Positions 45,225 through 56,123 of a DNA stretch of 64,000 nt are shown here, one piece after another. Numbering within the stretch: the first letter of the stretch is position 1; each line of letters starts with the position of its first letter. The stretch is from Corythucha ciliata (lineage: Eukaryota > Arthropoda > Insecta > Hemiptera > Tingidae), in NCBI GenBank assembly GCA_038030265.1, contig CM075941.1, positions 14,446,001 through 14,510,000 on the forward strand. Direction: 5' to 3'. The translations under genes and the position numbers were made by a program. Under the pieces are notes generated by a model. That model was given only the letters and a program-made list of their open reading frames with translations. It ran no database searches and was not told where the DNA came from.

Positions 45225-45685
45225 AATGCATATTAACTTTCAATAGTCAAGCTTTACCGGGATATGTCTCAATTTACAGAGCCCGGTGTAGAGTCGAGTC
45301 GTATATTACTCCAGTACGTCAATGCCAGAAATGCCAAAGGTTCGGCCACGCGTCGAGTCAATGTAGAAGTAAGGAAAGATGCAGTCACTGTGGAGAAATG
45401 CGTCTTGTTAAAGATTGCGTAAACTTAAAAAACTCACCTAAATGTATCAATTGTGGCCTGGATCATGCGGCCAATAACAAAAACGAAGGAAGACACTATA
45501 CAAACGAAGAAAATTTCCCAGTGCTCGGACATCAAGTAGTAGTACTAAGTATGACAACACCGGTACAGGATGGAATACAACCGAAATCCTTAAGTAGAGT
45601 TTCCTTAGGGACCAAGAAAACAGTCGCCACCAATGATAAACAAGAAATAGAAAAGAAAAAGAATACCATTCAACAGAAACTTTAA
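45225..45685 (+). pseudogene. LINE A ORF1 C-terminal piece, copy 2
   Basis: Same knuckle region as copy 1 (CQKCQRFGHASSQC, CSHC, CINC). The long frame of 95 codons starts at 45398 and extends past the point where copy 1 has a TGA. It ends with Lys/Glu-rich sequence before ORF2. Confidence 0.8.
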
Positions 45686-45898
45686 TTCATTCTGGATATG
45701 TTAAATGAATTACCAGTCAAAAACCTTTTACCCTATGCAATGTCCATTCATACAATTCAAACAACCCTAAATAATCTACAATCAGACATAAAAGATTCAT
45801 TAGAGGCCAAAACAAATCATCCTTAGACTAGACTATAATATTACATATAAAGAAAAAATAAATAAAAATACCGGAGAGCTAGTATTACGATATAATCC

Positions 45899-46222
45899 TT
45901 GATGAAGATTCTACAATGGAACATACGATCTATAAAAGCAAACAAAAACAATCTAGAAATCTTAACGTCCCAAAATTCCATAAATATTGCTATTCTCTCG
46001 GAATTGTGGCTCAGACCACGATCAACCTTTATAGTCAGTGGATACGACATTGTACATAGCCCTCGAGGAGATGGATACGGGGGAAGTGCAATTCTTATAA
46101 AACATGGTATAAACTTTCAAGATCTTAAAATTCATAATGTGACCATGGAGCGAGGTAAAACTCAAATCTGTGGTGTTGAAGTAACTTGCAGAAATAAAGT
46201 TTATATACTCGAACTGCATTGA
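45899..46222 (+). pseudogene. LINE A ORF2 endonuclease N-terminus, copy 2
   Basis: Same 107-codon frame as 42359-42682, with the Asn motif WNIRS and SELWL. The full APE domain would be about 230 residues, so it is truncated at the same deletion as copy 1. The deletion therefore predates the tandem duplication. Confidence 0.85.
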
Positions 46223-46253
46223 ACTTTTCCTTCAAAGTATCACACCGGACTAC

Positions 46254-46812
46254 GTGTCTCAAGATATAAAAACACTCCAAAGTGATAAGGTTGATGAGAG
46301 TAACCTTCTTAACTATGAAATTAGGGATTTTGAACTAAATTTGGTTTTAAAGAAAAACATAAATAAGTCTCCGGATGTGGACTGTATTTCCTATTCCATG
46401 CTAGCAAATCTGGGACCAAAAGGAAAGAAAACTCTTCCGACTATCTTCAATGTCATATTTTCCACCAAACAAACCATTATTGCTTGGAAAAGTCACAGAG
46501 TAATTCCTTTGCTCAAACCAGGCAAGAATCCGACAGCATATGATTCCTATCGACCGATAAGTCTTGCATCATGCGTTGCCAAAACATATCAAGGAATCTT
46601 GCGGATACGGTTGAACAGGATTCTAGAATCAAAAGAAGTTTGGGGAAAGAGACAACATGGCTTCAGACGGAGGCATAGTCCTATAGATTGCATCGCGGAA
46701 TTGGTAACTGACATTAATACAAAATTCACAAATAAAGAATTTCTGTTAGCTGCTTTTATTGACTTGTCTAACGCGTTCTATGAAGTATCTGTCCCGCTAC
46801 TGGTACAGAAAA
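46254..46812 (+). pseudogene. LINE A reverse transcriptase, fingers to motif A
   Basis: Reads SHRVIPLLKPGKNPTAYD, YRPISLASCVAKTY (motif 2), QHGFRRRHSPIDCI (motif 2a) and FLLAAFIDLSNAF (motif A with the catalytic Asp), ending at PLLVQKMK. The open frame runs to 46943, but RT similarity stops at about 46812, where LINE B sequence begins. Matching downstream RT (IGVPYKILN, GLPQGG) is found at 57326-57535. The style fits the I group. Confidence 0.85.
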
Positions 46813-46946
46813 TGAAGAAACAGGCCCAAAAAAGGCAACGGCATTTAATGGAAGAAGTTCCTCTTCTTCCCTCCAAGCCGTCCCACGCAAAGAAGGGCTT
46901 TTCATCTCACGACTTCATCCATACACGACGACTGAAGATATAATCA

Positions 46947-46958
46947 ACTCGCTGGGCC
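46947..46958 (+). repeat. Target-site duplication, left
   Basis: ACTCGCTGGGCC precedes the 5.6-kb LINE and is repeated exactly at 52525-52536 after its A-rich tail. A thirteenth base (A) may also belong. Confidence 0.95.
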
Positions 46959-47386
46959 GGGGTCAAATGGGGTGGTTATGCGTTGACGCCGTGTATTTCA
47001 TGGCGTCTTTTAAAAATACGGCACCATGCATTTTGGTGCAGCTAGCCACTGACCACCCAACTCCGACCTCCAGCCTTCCCGGCGTCTTTGACGCGCCGTG
47101 CTGTGGCATCCGCGGCACGGTTGGCGGCCCTGTTACGGAGAATTCTCTTAACAAATGGAGGAGGGGTATGGGCCGTGTAGTGGCGAGGGCACGGTCTTAA
47201 AAGAACTCGCTACCAACCCAAGGCGTTATGCGATCCGTGCCGAAGGGTGCGTGACACAGGGTGAGCTGTGTATTTAACGGAGCCTCAGGGATACCAGGCG
47301 ACCTCCCTGAGTATTAAGCCTTCCCACGTCATGCGGGGCTCTGCCGTGGGTGACTTTTATTTCCCTAGCTGCTCGTGGGACCGTTT

Positions 47387-48767
47387 ATGGATCGCGATCG
47401 TTTTACTTTGACAAACCCAGGGTTCATAACTCTGGAGCAGGTTGAGGACGAGCTTCTCAGTAGCCCTCAGCCTGCTCAGCCCGGCACCGCGGAGATGACG
47501 GGGGAGACCACCTCAATGGAGGTGGTTGAGCCCGGAACCTCCGGTGGTGTCGCTGAGGGAGTAGTCTCCCTCTCGGGTTCGCCGGTATCCGGCGTACCCG
47601 AATTACAAGCGGGTCAGGGAACGGTATCCGAACCCGTCGATCCCGCAACAGCGGCGCCTGGAGACCAGGAGATCGCTGATTTTGACAAATACGTCTCTGG
47701 CCTGAACAGGGATCAGAGGCGACGCTTTTTGTGGCTGGTTCGGAAGAAGGGGGAGGAACCGGAAGCCGCCAGGGCGAGTGCTCTGCAGATGGTGGAGAAG
47801 AGGAAGAAGGGGAGAGCCTCTGAAGACGACTCCGGAGGGAGCCGTGAAAAAGAAGCGAAGGACGACCGCACAGGGTCCTTCGTACACCGGAGCGCTCAAG
47901 GGAAGGAAGCTTGGTGTGGTTCATAGAGACTACCCAGCAGTCCTCCTCTTGGACGACCAGCTTGAGGCCCTGGAAAGGAGCATTGAAGCTGCTATTGTTG
48001 CGCTGGAACCTAAAGCTGGGGAGGTAGTGCCCCAGTTTGATGGTCTGGTGCGAAGGAGGGGATGGCTATCCATCACCTGCGAGGACGACGGGACGGCTGT
48101 TTGGTTAAAGTCGCTCGTTGAAAGTATCGTACCCTGGGAGGGGGCAAGGTTGAAGGTGGTTGAGGGGAGTGACCTGCCCAAGCCCAGGGTGGCGGTTGCA
48201 TTTCTCCCGAAGTGCGCGGATCTGGGGAATGAGCAAGTCCTTCAGTTCCTCGTGCGCCAAAATCAGGGGTTAAATGTGGGACAGTGGAAGGTACTGTCCA
48301 GGAGTGTGCTTCAGGGCACGCCGGCTTTGATGATGACCCTGCTCATCGATGAAGAGTCGGCGAAGATCCTGGAAAGGAATAATGTAGTCCACATCAGGTT
48401 CGGCAAGGGGACCATCCGGCCTAAGGCTCGGAAGGGGGAAGGATCATCCTCCGGCCCCCGGCAGCAGCCGATGGAGGTGGATCAGGTAGCCGCTGCTGTG
48501 CGGGGTCCCACCCCCGCACCGCGGCAGGAAGAGCTATCTGTGGGAACAGCGGTTGGCGCCACGGCATCCGGGCAGTCAACGCAGGTAGCTCCCTCATATG
48601 CTAGGCCATCGACTAGCAAGGCGGGGGAGAGAGGTGATAGTGTCGGACCAGCGGGGGGTGAAAGAGTCCCGAAGGCGGCAGGTCGGGCACGGAAACCCCA
48701 CTCTACTCCGAGTAAGGCGATGCTGAAGAAGCAATCGCGGAGTGGGGTACATAAGGGGAATAAGTGA
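47387..48767 (+). pseudogene. LINE ORF1, DUF4780-type Gag-like protein (frameshifted)
   Basis: The first ATG in frame is at 47387 (MDRDRFTLTN). The N-terminal part is acidic and low-complexity, followed by a charged segment LNRDQRRRFLWLVRKKG and EEPEAARASAL. Near 47825-47850 coding quality switches to the +1 frame, which continues YTGALKGRKLGVVHRDYP through LIDEESAKILERNN to a basic C-terminus and the TGA at 48765. The second part has the pattern of DUF4780, a domain found in ORF1 of insect LINEs. There are no CCHC knuckles. A one-base indel is the likely cause; programmed frameshifting is less likely. Confidence 0.8.
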
Positions 48768-51700
48768 CCGCTACGGGGTTGCGCTTCCTCCAGGTGAATC
48801 TGCATCGTGCGGCAGCGGCGTCGGCCGTCTTGAGCAGGGTGTTCACTGGGGGAAGCTATGACGTCGCCATGGTTCAGGAGCCATGGGCATGGGAGAGGCA
48901 GGTCAAGGGCCTCTCTGCGACAGCAGGTAAGCTGGTTTACTGTAGGGATGAGGAGCGGCCACGAACTGCGCTGCTTCTAAGTCCCGCAGTGAAATTTTTA
49001 ACTATGCCAGAATTTCTGTGCAGAGATTTGACAGCAGTCATCCTGGAAACCAAGGACGAGGACCGGACCCGGAGGTGTGTGGTAGCTTCCGCGTACTTCC
49101 CGGGGGACGCTGAGGTGACGCCGCCGGAGGAGCTTCAGCGTTTGGTCCTGTACTGCAGCGCGAGGAACCTGCAGCTGATTGTGGGTTGTGATGCGAATGC
49201 TCACCATACCATCTGGGGAAGTACAGATGTCAACGCCAGGGGTGAGTCACTCTTTCAATTTTTGATGACGCATGACCTGGTGGTGGTAAATCAGGGCTCG
49301 ATCCCTACTTTCGTGACAAGTGCGAGGAGTGAGGTCCTGTATGTTACTCTGGCTAGCCAGTTTTTGGCCAATAGTGTCAGAGATTGGAAAGTCATGTCAG
49401 AAACATCAATGTCTGACCATAGGCTGATTTCGTTTGAGGTCGAGTTTCCTAGGGTTAGAAGTACAGAGTATCGGAATCCCAAGAACGCGGATTGGGAGGT
49501 CTTTAAGGGGCATCTTGAACAGGAGTTGTCTGAGATGGACCTGGACATTCAGTGCCACGCCGATCTCGATAGGGCGGTGGAGGCGATAAATTCAGCGGTC
49601 CTCAGTGCGTATGAGGAAAGCTGTCCTGTTAAGGTGAAGAAGGGGAACAGGGAAGTCCCTTGGTGGAACAACGAGCTGGAGATGCTCAGAAGAGAAACGA
49701 GGAGGCTTTACAATAGGGCCAGATCACGTGGGGAGTGGGAGGCTTATAGGCACTCCCTCACGGAGTATAACAAGGCCCTTAGGAAAGCAAAGCGGGCCAC
49801 GTGGAGGACCTTCTGTGAGGGGATGGAGAATGTGTCCGTTATGGGCAGACTACAGAGGGTCCTGTCCAAAGAGAGCCCGGGCCAAATTGGTCTAATAAAA
49901 AAGGCAGATGGGGCGTATACCGAGAGCGCTAAAGAGACCCTGGAGGTCCTCCTGCGAAGTCATTTTCCTGATTCCAGGGATGCAGGGGCCTCAGATGTTC
50001 AGGGCGAAGTGGTGGCTGACTGCCAGCCAGCAAATAATGCAATATGGAGCGCATCGGGGAAATTGTTTACGCCCGCGAAAATTAAATGGGCTATCGGCTC
50101 ATTTAAGCCCTATAAATCCCCTGGGCCGGACGGGATATTCCCGGTCATGTTACAGCGTGGCCTGGAGGTCCTGGAGCCGCGTCTCAGAAGGATATTTAGG
50201 GCAAGTTATGCATTATCGTATATACCGAAGGCATGGAGGGAGGTCAGGGTTGTGTTCATTCCTAAGTCGGGAGCAAACTCCTCGGCCCAGGCAAAGGCGT
50301 ACCGACCCATAAGCCTCATGTCCTTCCTCCTTAAAACAATGGAAAAGGTAATTGGCCTGGATATCAAGGACGGTTGCCTTAAAATTAAACCAATCCAGAG
50401 GGGGCAGCATGCCTACCAGGCGGGAAAGTCTACTGAGACCGCCCTAAACGAACTGGTGGGTAAGGTTGAGAAATCTCTGGAGGCGAAAGAAACTGCGCTG
50501 GGCTGCTTCCTGGACATAGGTGGTGCTTTTGATAACACCACCTATGGCTCTATGGAGGCTGCAGTAAGGAGCAGAGGTGTTGATCCATCTTCAGTGAAAT
50601 GGATCAAGGGGATGCTGGAATGCCGCGTCGTGACTTCGGAGCTGGGAGGGGAGACTGTTTCCGTGTTGCCCTCAAGGGGGTGTCCCCAGGGGGGTGTGCT
50701 CTCTCCTTTGCTCTGGTTGCTCGTGGTGGACGAGCTTCTCGCTATCCTAAAGGAGCAGGGTTATGAGGTAGTTGGTTACGCGGATGACCTTGCGATTCTA
50801 GTTAGGGGCAAATTTGATGATACCATATCCAGTAGGATGCAGGGTGCCCTTAACATAGTGCAGCGATGGTGCAGCAGGCATGGTCTCAGGGTTAACCCTG
50901 AGAAGACCACCCTTGTTGCGTTTACCAGGCGGAGGAAGCTGGCATTAAAGGTAGTTCGACTGAATGGAGAAGTGTTGAAAGTAGGAAAAGAAGTCAAGTA
51001 CCTTGGAGTTACCCTGGATCAGGGGCTCAAATGGAACTCGCATATCAAGAGGGTGCTGAATAAGGCCACGTTCGCATTGTGGGCTGGTCGGAAAATGTTT
51101 GGCAAAACATGGGGTCTAAAGCCAAAAATGGTGTTGTGGCTGTATACAGCCGTTGTTAGGCCTATCGTCACCTATGGCTCACTCCTATGGTGGCAGAAGA
51201 CGAAACAAGGGACAGTCCAGGCCTTGCTGAGTAAGTTGCAGCGCCAGGCCTGTCTTGGAGTAACGGGTGCTATGCATTCGTGCCCGACGGCAGCCATGGA
51301 GGTGTTACTGGACATGCCTCCCCTGCACTTTCATGTGCAGGCGACCGCATATATGGCGGCGGTGAGACTGCTGCGGGCGGAGTACGTGAAGCGGGGTGTC
51401 CAGGTTGGGCACTTGCGTGTTCTGGAGGAAGTTGCATGTAGTGAGGCGGCTGAAGTCGTTACGGATCTCATGCATGTGAGGATGGATTTTGAGAAACCCT
51501 TTAAGGTCGACATAGGCAACCGCGACCTTTGGGATAAGGGTTTGCCGAGGTTTAAGCCCGGCACGCAAGTATGGTATACTGATGGATCTGTGAAGGATGG
51601 GGGTGCTGGCATTGGGGTCTTTGGCCCCAGGCTTCAGCATTGGGAGTCCCTTGGGACGACCGCCACCATCTTTCAGGCGGAGATCTATGCTATAGAAGCC

Positions 51701-52399
51701 TGTGCGCGGAAGATTAGTGAGAGGGGTCTCCGGAAAGCGAAGATCTTTATCCTGTCTGACAGCCAGGCGGCTCTTAAAGCCCTAGGCTCAAGCGTCGTGA
51801 ACTCGAAGCTAGTTTGGGGATGTCTTGAAGCCCTCAGGCCTGTGGCAACGGCAAACAGCCTTACTTTGATGTGGGTGCCGGGTCACAAGGGGTTTGAGGG
51901 GAATGAAATGGCTGATCAACTCGCGAAGAGAGGATCAGAGATGCCTTACGTGGGCCCGGAGCCAAGTCTCGGGGTCACGAAGTCCTTCACGAAGAGGCAG
52001 GTGCAGGCGTGGTTGGACGAGAGGCATCGTGAACACTGGGTTAGACAACCAGGTCTCAGGCAGGCCAAGCTCTTTGTCACTCCAAAGGGATGATCGGAGA
52101 AGGGCCTGATCTCTCTGAGCCGAGGAGACCTTAGAATCTTGGTGGGACTGCTAACGGGACATTGTGCCCTTCGATATACACTCAGACTAATGGAGAAGTC
52201 TGACACGGACATTTGCAGATTTTGCGACCTGGCCGTGGAAACAGCAGAGCACGTACTGTGTGAGTGCCAGGCTCTGGGGCGGTTACGCTTTCTACATCTT
52301 GGAAATGATGTGCTTCAACCGGAGGACATCTCCAGGATGGCTACGGCAAATATCCTCAACTTCGTTAAGGAGTGGTGGTGGAGGACGCTTGAAAGCTAG
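48764..52399 (+). pseudogene. LINE ORF2: endonuclease, reverse transcriptase, RNase H
   Basis: Frame counted from GTG 48764. APE endonuclease: LQVNLHRA (Asn12), MVQEPW (Glu39), VGCDANAHH (about 140-148), SDHR (Asp218-His219). RT: YKSPGPDG, YRPISLMSFLLK, HAYQAGKST, CFLDIGGAF (Asp584), GCPQGGVLSPLLW, YADD (672-675), VKYLGVTLD. RNase H: TDGS (Asp940), Glu973, LSDSQ (Asp999), NEMAD (Asp1051). TGA at 52091 follows residue 1109. The same frame then runs to TAG 52397-52399 and includes CRFCDLAVETAEHVLCEC (C-x2-C-x8-H-x4-C). One nonsense change thus separates it from full length. TAA sits directly before the GTG, and the first ATG (48869) lies after Asn12. Confidence 0.95.
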
Positions 52400-52739
52400 C
52401 GTCTTTCTTGGCAGGGCAACCTGAGGGGACACCACAATAGATCTTATAGGTCGAGTTTGGTAGGAGATAGTTTCTTCTGGGCTTCCCTCCCCGTTTAATA
52501 ATAAAAAAAAGAAAAAAAAAAAAAACTCGCTGGGCCACTTAAATCTTGGAAACGATTTGGAATGTGTCAAGCTGATTACAAGGCATGATTCGTACGCCTC
52601 ATTCTGTCTGTTAGTGAGCACTGGTCACCTGGAAAATATTGCCGACCCCAGTCTATGGCCAAATGGTTGCTTGATTGATTTCTCACGACAGCCTCGGAAG
52701 AGGGGACCAACGCTCAAAGCTGACGATTGACTATCGAAT

Positions 52740-53515
52740 TTGAGAACTACTTCGTCCTCCGACCCTTCGAAACTGGGAATTCTGCTTCTTAATTGCCAGT
52801 CCTTGATGAACAAAATCGAATCCATTGAACTTCTTCTCAAAGATGACGACATACACATTTTGTGTCTGACCGAACATTGGCTTAATAAAGATAAACTTCA
52901 GAGTGCTGTTATAAACCACACAGCTTAAGCTTTGAGCTGTAGCCAATCAAAGAGCAACCCGCGTTTGAATTAATTATATTTCATTGGATACAGCTCAAAG
53001 CCGAGCTTTTTTCAGATCACATGTGAAGCCGGCTTTATGTTGGCTCAGTTCATCTTCGTTCATCCAACGCGTCGGTGGATCTATCATTTATTGCCGATCG
53101 AATATAACAGCCTACTCGCTCCCTCAGATTGAGAGTTTGTCTAGGGACTCGTCTTTCGAGATCTCAGCAGTCAGATTCAAATGGGAGAGGGATGCGTCGC
53201 TATTCTCAACATATTATATCGTGCTCCGTGCTCGTCCGCAGATAACTTTAAAATTTTTATGTCTCACCTTGTAGAAAGCATCAAACGCCTTCGTGTGGAG
53301 GGAAGCCCTGCCATTATATGTGGGGATTTCAATATAGACCTGGACTCTGAGAGCAAAGAAAAGGACGTATTCCTTGATATGATGCTCTGCAACGGCTTTC
53401 ATGCTCACGCAGCGTCCCCTACAAGGATATTCAGAATTGACATGATGTTTTCCATTATTGATGAGAGCGTCTGTTCCTGTAGAGAGGAAGGTTTCAAGAA
53501 GGTTGTGTGGTAGTC
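52740..53515 (+). pseudogene. LINE B endonuclease (CR1/L2-like), interrupted
   Basis: GILLLNCQSLMNKIES and ILCLTEHWLN are the Asn and Glu motifs of an APE-type endonuclease. A MITE interrupts the frame at 52922-53007. It resumes with GGSIIYCRSNITAYSL, changes frame near 53190, and continues ILNILYRAP and IICGDFNIDLD (the Asp-Asn motif) and SPTRIFRID. It is degenerate. The matching RT lies at 56178-57305 beyond LINE C. Confidence 0.8.
52922..53007. mobile_element. 86-bp foldback MITE inside LINE B endonuclease
   Basis: CTTTGAGCTGTAGCCAATCAAA pairs across the element with CATTGGATACAGCTCAAAG. Endonuclease coding sequence continues on both sides. Confidence 0.8.
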
Positions 53516-54085
53516 GCGTTCTCAGAGTCTCTAAATTTAAAGTGTTTTTTTAATAACTTAAAAGTAAAAAAATCGTGCCGCAAGCAATTCAGATGCTGGA
53601 GAAGGTCTTCGGTCAGGCATAGAGGTCAAAAAGTCGACCAGGGATTGCGACGGGACGGCCTTTGGGCGTAGCATAGAACCGGCCACGAGGAGCGAGGTTA
53701 GAAAAGAAAGCTGGAAGAGATACAGCATTGCGTTCTAAGCACTGGTCTTCAAGAGTATCACGAACAAGGTGAACATTTACACTTGTATATGTGCGCCGAA
53801 GAAGGTGGATGTTGCCTTGTGGTCTCGTTGGTTTTTGTTGTTTTCTGCCTAGTCAGACACGTATGGTGGTGAGAGGAGAGAGAGGGTTATAATAAACATA
53901 GAATAGCTCGATTCAGACGTCCGCTCGGGAGAGTCGTCGGGCACAACGGATGAGTGGCATAGAGACTTATTTTACGCCAAAGATTAGCAGGGCACCGAAG
54001 AGAGGACGTTCGCCCGTAAACGAGGAGGACCCAGCAGAAAAGAAGAAAATGGTCTCCATGGAAGTAGGAAAAGTTTCCGTAAGTG

Positions 54086-54362
54086 TTTTGAGATGGATGT
54101 AATGAATATTTCTGTCGCCGGTATTTTTCATTAATAAATTAATTAAACTGATGTTATCCGGACGACGATGGAAGGGTGTAGCCCAACACAATTGGAGTTA
54201 TCTAGATAAGATAAATTTCGGCGTGGTTTACCGATCAGGAGAAACGCCTAGAGTTTCGAGAAACAATGGACCTGGGTGGGGTTCGGCTTGTTTGAAAGCC
54301 AATTGTTTGAGCTATGCCCTTCCATCGTCGTCCGGATAACATCAGTTTAATTAATTTATTAA
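54086..54362. mobile_element. Foldback element related to the tRNA-bearing one
   Basis: Arms TTATCCGGACGACGATGG and CCATCGTCGTCCGGATAA pair over about 50 bp. The interior has CGCCTAGAGTTTCGAG as at 22785, but no tRNA-like part. It is flanked by TTTCCGTAAGTG (54074-54085) and TTTCCGTTAGTG (54363-54374), a probable 12-bp target duplication with one mismatch. Confidence 0.75.
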
Positions 54363-54592
54363 TTTCCGTTAGTGAGCTGACAAAGGTTTTGAGCGACCTG
54401 TTAGATGATAAATTGTCTCACCTAGCTACAAAACAGGACTTGGAGTTAGTGCGAGAGGGTGTTAGCTTCATAAAAAAGGAAAATGTTGAAATTAAAGAAG
54501 AAGTGAGTGTTGTCAAAAAGGAGCTGAATATGATCAAAGTCCAGTTAGATTCACTAGAAAATAAACAGAGGAGCAAAAATATTATCCTTAGG

Positions 54593-54726
54593 GCCAATTT
54601 CACCGCCGGGAGTTAGGTTGGAGTTACCTAACTCTAACATTGTTTACATAAATAGTGACGCCTTTTTTCCGTTAATTCTGAGTTAACGTAACTCAAACCT
54701 TAACTCCCGGTGGTGAAATCCACCAT
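54593..54726. mobile_element. GGTGGTGAAATCCACC-type foldback MITE, copy 2
   Basis: Same family as 11559-11685: TTTCACCGCCGGG at the left, CCCGGTGGTGAAATCCACC at the right, centre CATTGTTTACAT and GAGTTAACGTAACTC. Interrupts LINE C ORF1. Confidence 0.8.
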
Positions 54727-55058
54727 TGGAGGTGTAAATAATAAACAAGGGCATCCATGTAATGTTTTAGTTAAAAAGATAATGGAAGAGGTATTTAAAC
54801 TGGAGGGGAGCTGCATCAGTGAAAGCTTCTTTCTTGGTGTGCAGCGGGTTGATAATTGTTCCATTATGGTGAAACTTGTTAATAAGGATAGTGTCGCCCG
54901 TATTTTCCAAAATATAAGGAACCTGAAGGGCGACCTTGTAAATTTGAACCTTGTAGACAGAGATCTTACGCAAGAAACCAGGCGCTAGCAATCTACGCTA
55001 TTAAAATTGAAGAGAACTATAAAGGCTGTAAATGTGAAAGTCCGAGGGAACGCAGTAA

Positions 55059-55245
55059 GGACCCGCGCACACTAGGAGAAAAAAGATGCCGACGCGCGCG
55101 TCAGCGTCCGACTCGTGCAGTAAAAACACATAGAACTCTATGAGCTCTTTCACATTGGACGCTTACACGAGAGTCGTCTCTTCCCCGAGGAAAAAGACGC
55201 CGACACGCGCGTCGGCGTCTTTTTTCCCCTAGTGTGCGCGGGGTC
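55059..55245. mobile_element. 187-bp GC-rich foldback MITE, probable TTAA target
   Basis: GGACCCGCGCACACTAGG pairs with CCTAGTGTGCGCGGGGTC, and GCCGACGCGCGCGTC with GACACGCGCGTCGGC. The right flank is TTAA (55246-55249); the left flank is GTAA (55055-55058), one change from TTAA. Interrupts LINE C ORF1. Confidence 0.8.
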
Positions 55246-55509
55246 TTAACGTAAACGAGAATATACCTTTGTATGGTTAGACGATGATAAAGGGCTTGTG
55301 GATAAAAAGTCGGGGGAGAACGCTAGTAGACTATTGACATCAATAATTGGAGGGGAACCTGGTGATCGGGAAATTTTGAGAGCACTGAAACTAAGATAAA
55401 CTAAATCACCGAACAAGAATAGCGAGTGTACGTAGCAAGAGGATGTCTGTCGGGAAGGGCAAATGATGTGTAAAGGTGTTGGCGGTAAGGGCGGAGCAGA
55501 CTTAATTAC

Positions 55510-55622
55510 TATGTTAGCATACAACATAGCAGGAATGTAGAATAAATAAGCGTTCTTCGATGAATTTCTTGAATTTGTTACGGGTTTTGACATTTTCTTG
55601 CTGTTTGAGACCTTTCTGGAAG
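55510..55622 (+). pseudogene. LINE C endonuclease start fragment
   Basis: Reads LAYNIAGM, a stop, then FFDEFLEFVTGFDIFLLF and ETFLEA. This matches the Asn motif and the ETFL/ETWL Glu motif at the start of APE-type endonucleases. It is cut at about 55622 by poly-T-rich sequence, where an internal deletion or unrelated insert begins. Confidence 0.6.
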
Positions 55623-56123
55623 CCACTGTTTTTTTTTTGTTTTTTTTTTTTTGTAAATTTGAAAAATATTTTGAATTATTTTGATAGAATATTATAGTCC
55701 TCCAGTGTCTCCTGAGCGGTCACTGTTCTCTTGACTGGCTAGTCATACTTGTCTATTTCGTAATTTATGATCTGTTGCGTGGTTCCATAATAGTGTGTAT
55801 TATTATTCATTTATTCATTGTTATGTCGTTTGTTGATTTAATATTCGTTAATTGATTTGTTCTATTAGTTACTTATTGTATTAGTTTATTGGTCTCGGTG
55901 AACTATTTGTTGTGCCACTCATGTGCTCGTCCCTTGAAGCAATTATTAATTTTTACATCATGTCAATATTATCTTTTTTATTATAAGTGCCTAGTTAGTA
56001 GTTTACTAAAAGAAGAGGAAAAAAAAAAGTGAGTTGGAACCTTCTTGGTAGACGGGCTATGTGCCCATTGCCTACAAAGTAAAAGCAAAATATTGAAATG
56101 GAATCATTGTGAAATGTTAATAA

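Larger units (their letters stand above)
42858..46399 (+). repeat. 3.54-kb tandem duplication, copy 2
   Basis: Begins at GCTAGCCTCC exactly as copy 1 and ends before GCTAGCAAAT at 46400, where unique LINE A RT sequence continues. It includes second copies of the hAT-like end (43480), the right arm of the 2.5-kb element (44166-44209), the tRNA-like/hairpin insertion (about 44328-45220) and LINE A ORF1 and endonuclease. It is the less damaged copy: ORF1 stays open to 45685, while copy 1 stops at 42059. Confidence 0.95.
46959..52524 (+). mobile_element. Near-intact LOA/R1-group non-LTR retrotransposon, 5.57 kb
   Basis: Complete element bounded by a 12-13-bp target duplication, with a 5' UTR of about 430 bp, ORF1 (DUF4780 type), ORF2 (APE endonuclease, RT, RNase H, zinc motif), a short 3' UTR and an A-rich tail (52498-52524). 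It is visibly richer in G+C than its surroundings. Two lesions are seen: an apparent frameshift in ORF1 and one TGA in ORF2. With an exact target duplication, this looks like a recent insertion. The clade is judged from RNase H presence and the GCPQGGVLSPLLW motif; LOA versus R1 is not settled. Confidence 0.9.
53950..55400 (+). pseudogene. LINE C ORF1, coiled-coil RNA-binding type, split by MITEs
   Basis: Starts MSGIETYFTPKISRAPKRG at 53950. After the MITE at 54086-54362 it continues SELTKVLSDLLDDKLSHL and a Lys/Glu/Val heptad-rich stretch that looks coiled-coil, ending ENKQRSKNIILR. After the MITE at 54593-54726 it reads NNKQGHPCNVLVKKIMEEV, VQRVDNCSIMVKL and DLTQETRR; after 55245 it reads YTFVWLDDDKGLV. 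The order of coiled coil then nucleic-acid-binding fold resembles ORF1p of L1-, CR1- and L2-like elements. The family assignment is by style only. Confidence 0.55.

Noticed and set aside
47457..47924. 155-codon minus-strand frame opposite the LINE ORF1
   Set aside because: Antisense shadow of a GC-rich coding region; low-complexity S/P/R composition.
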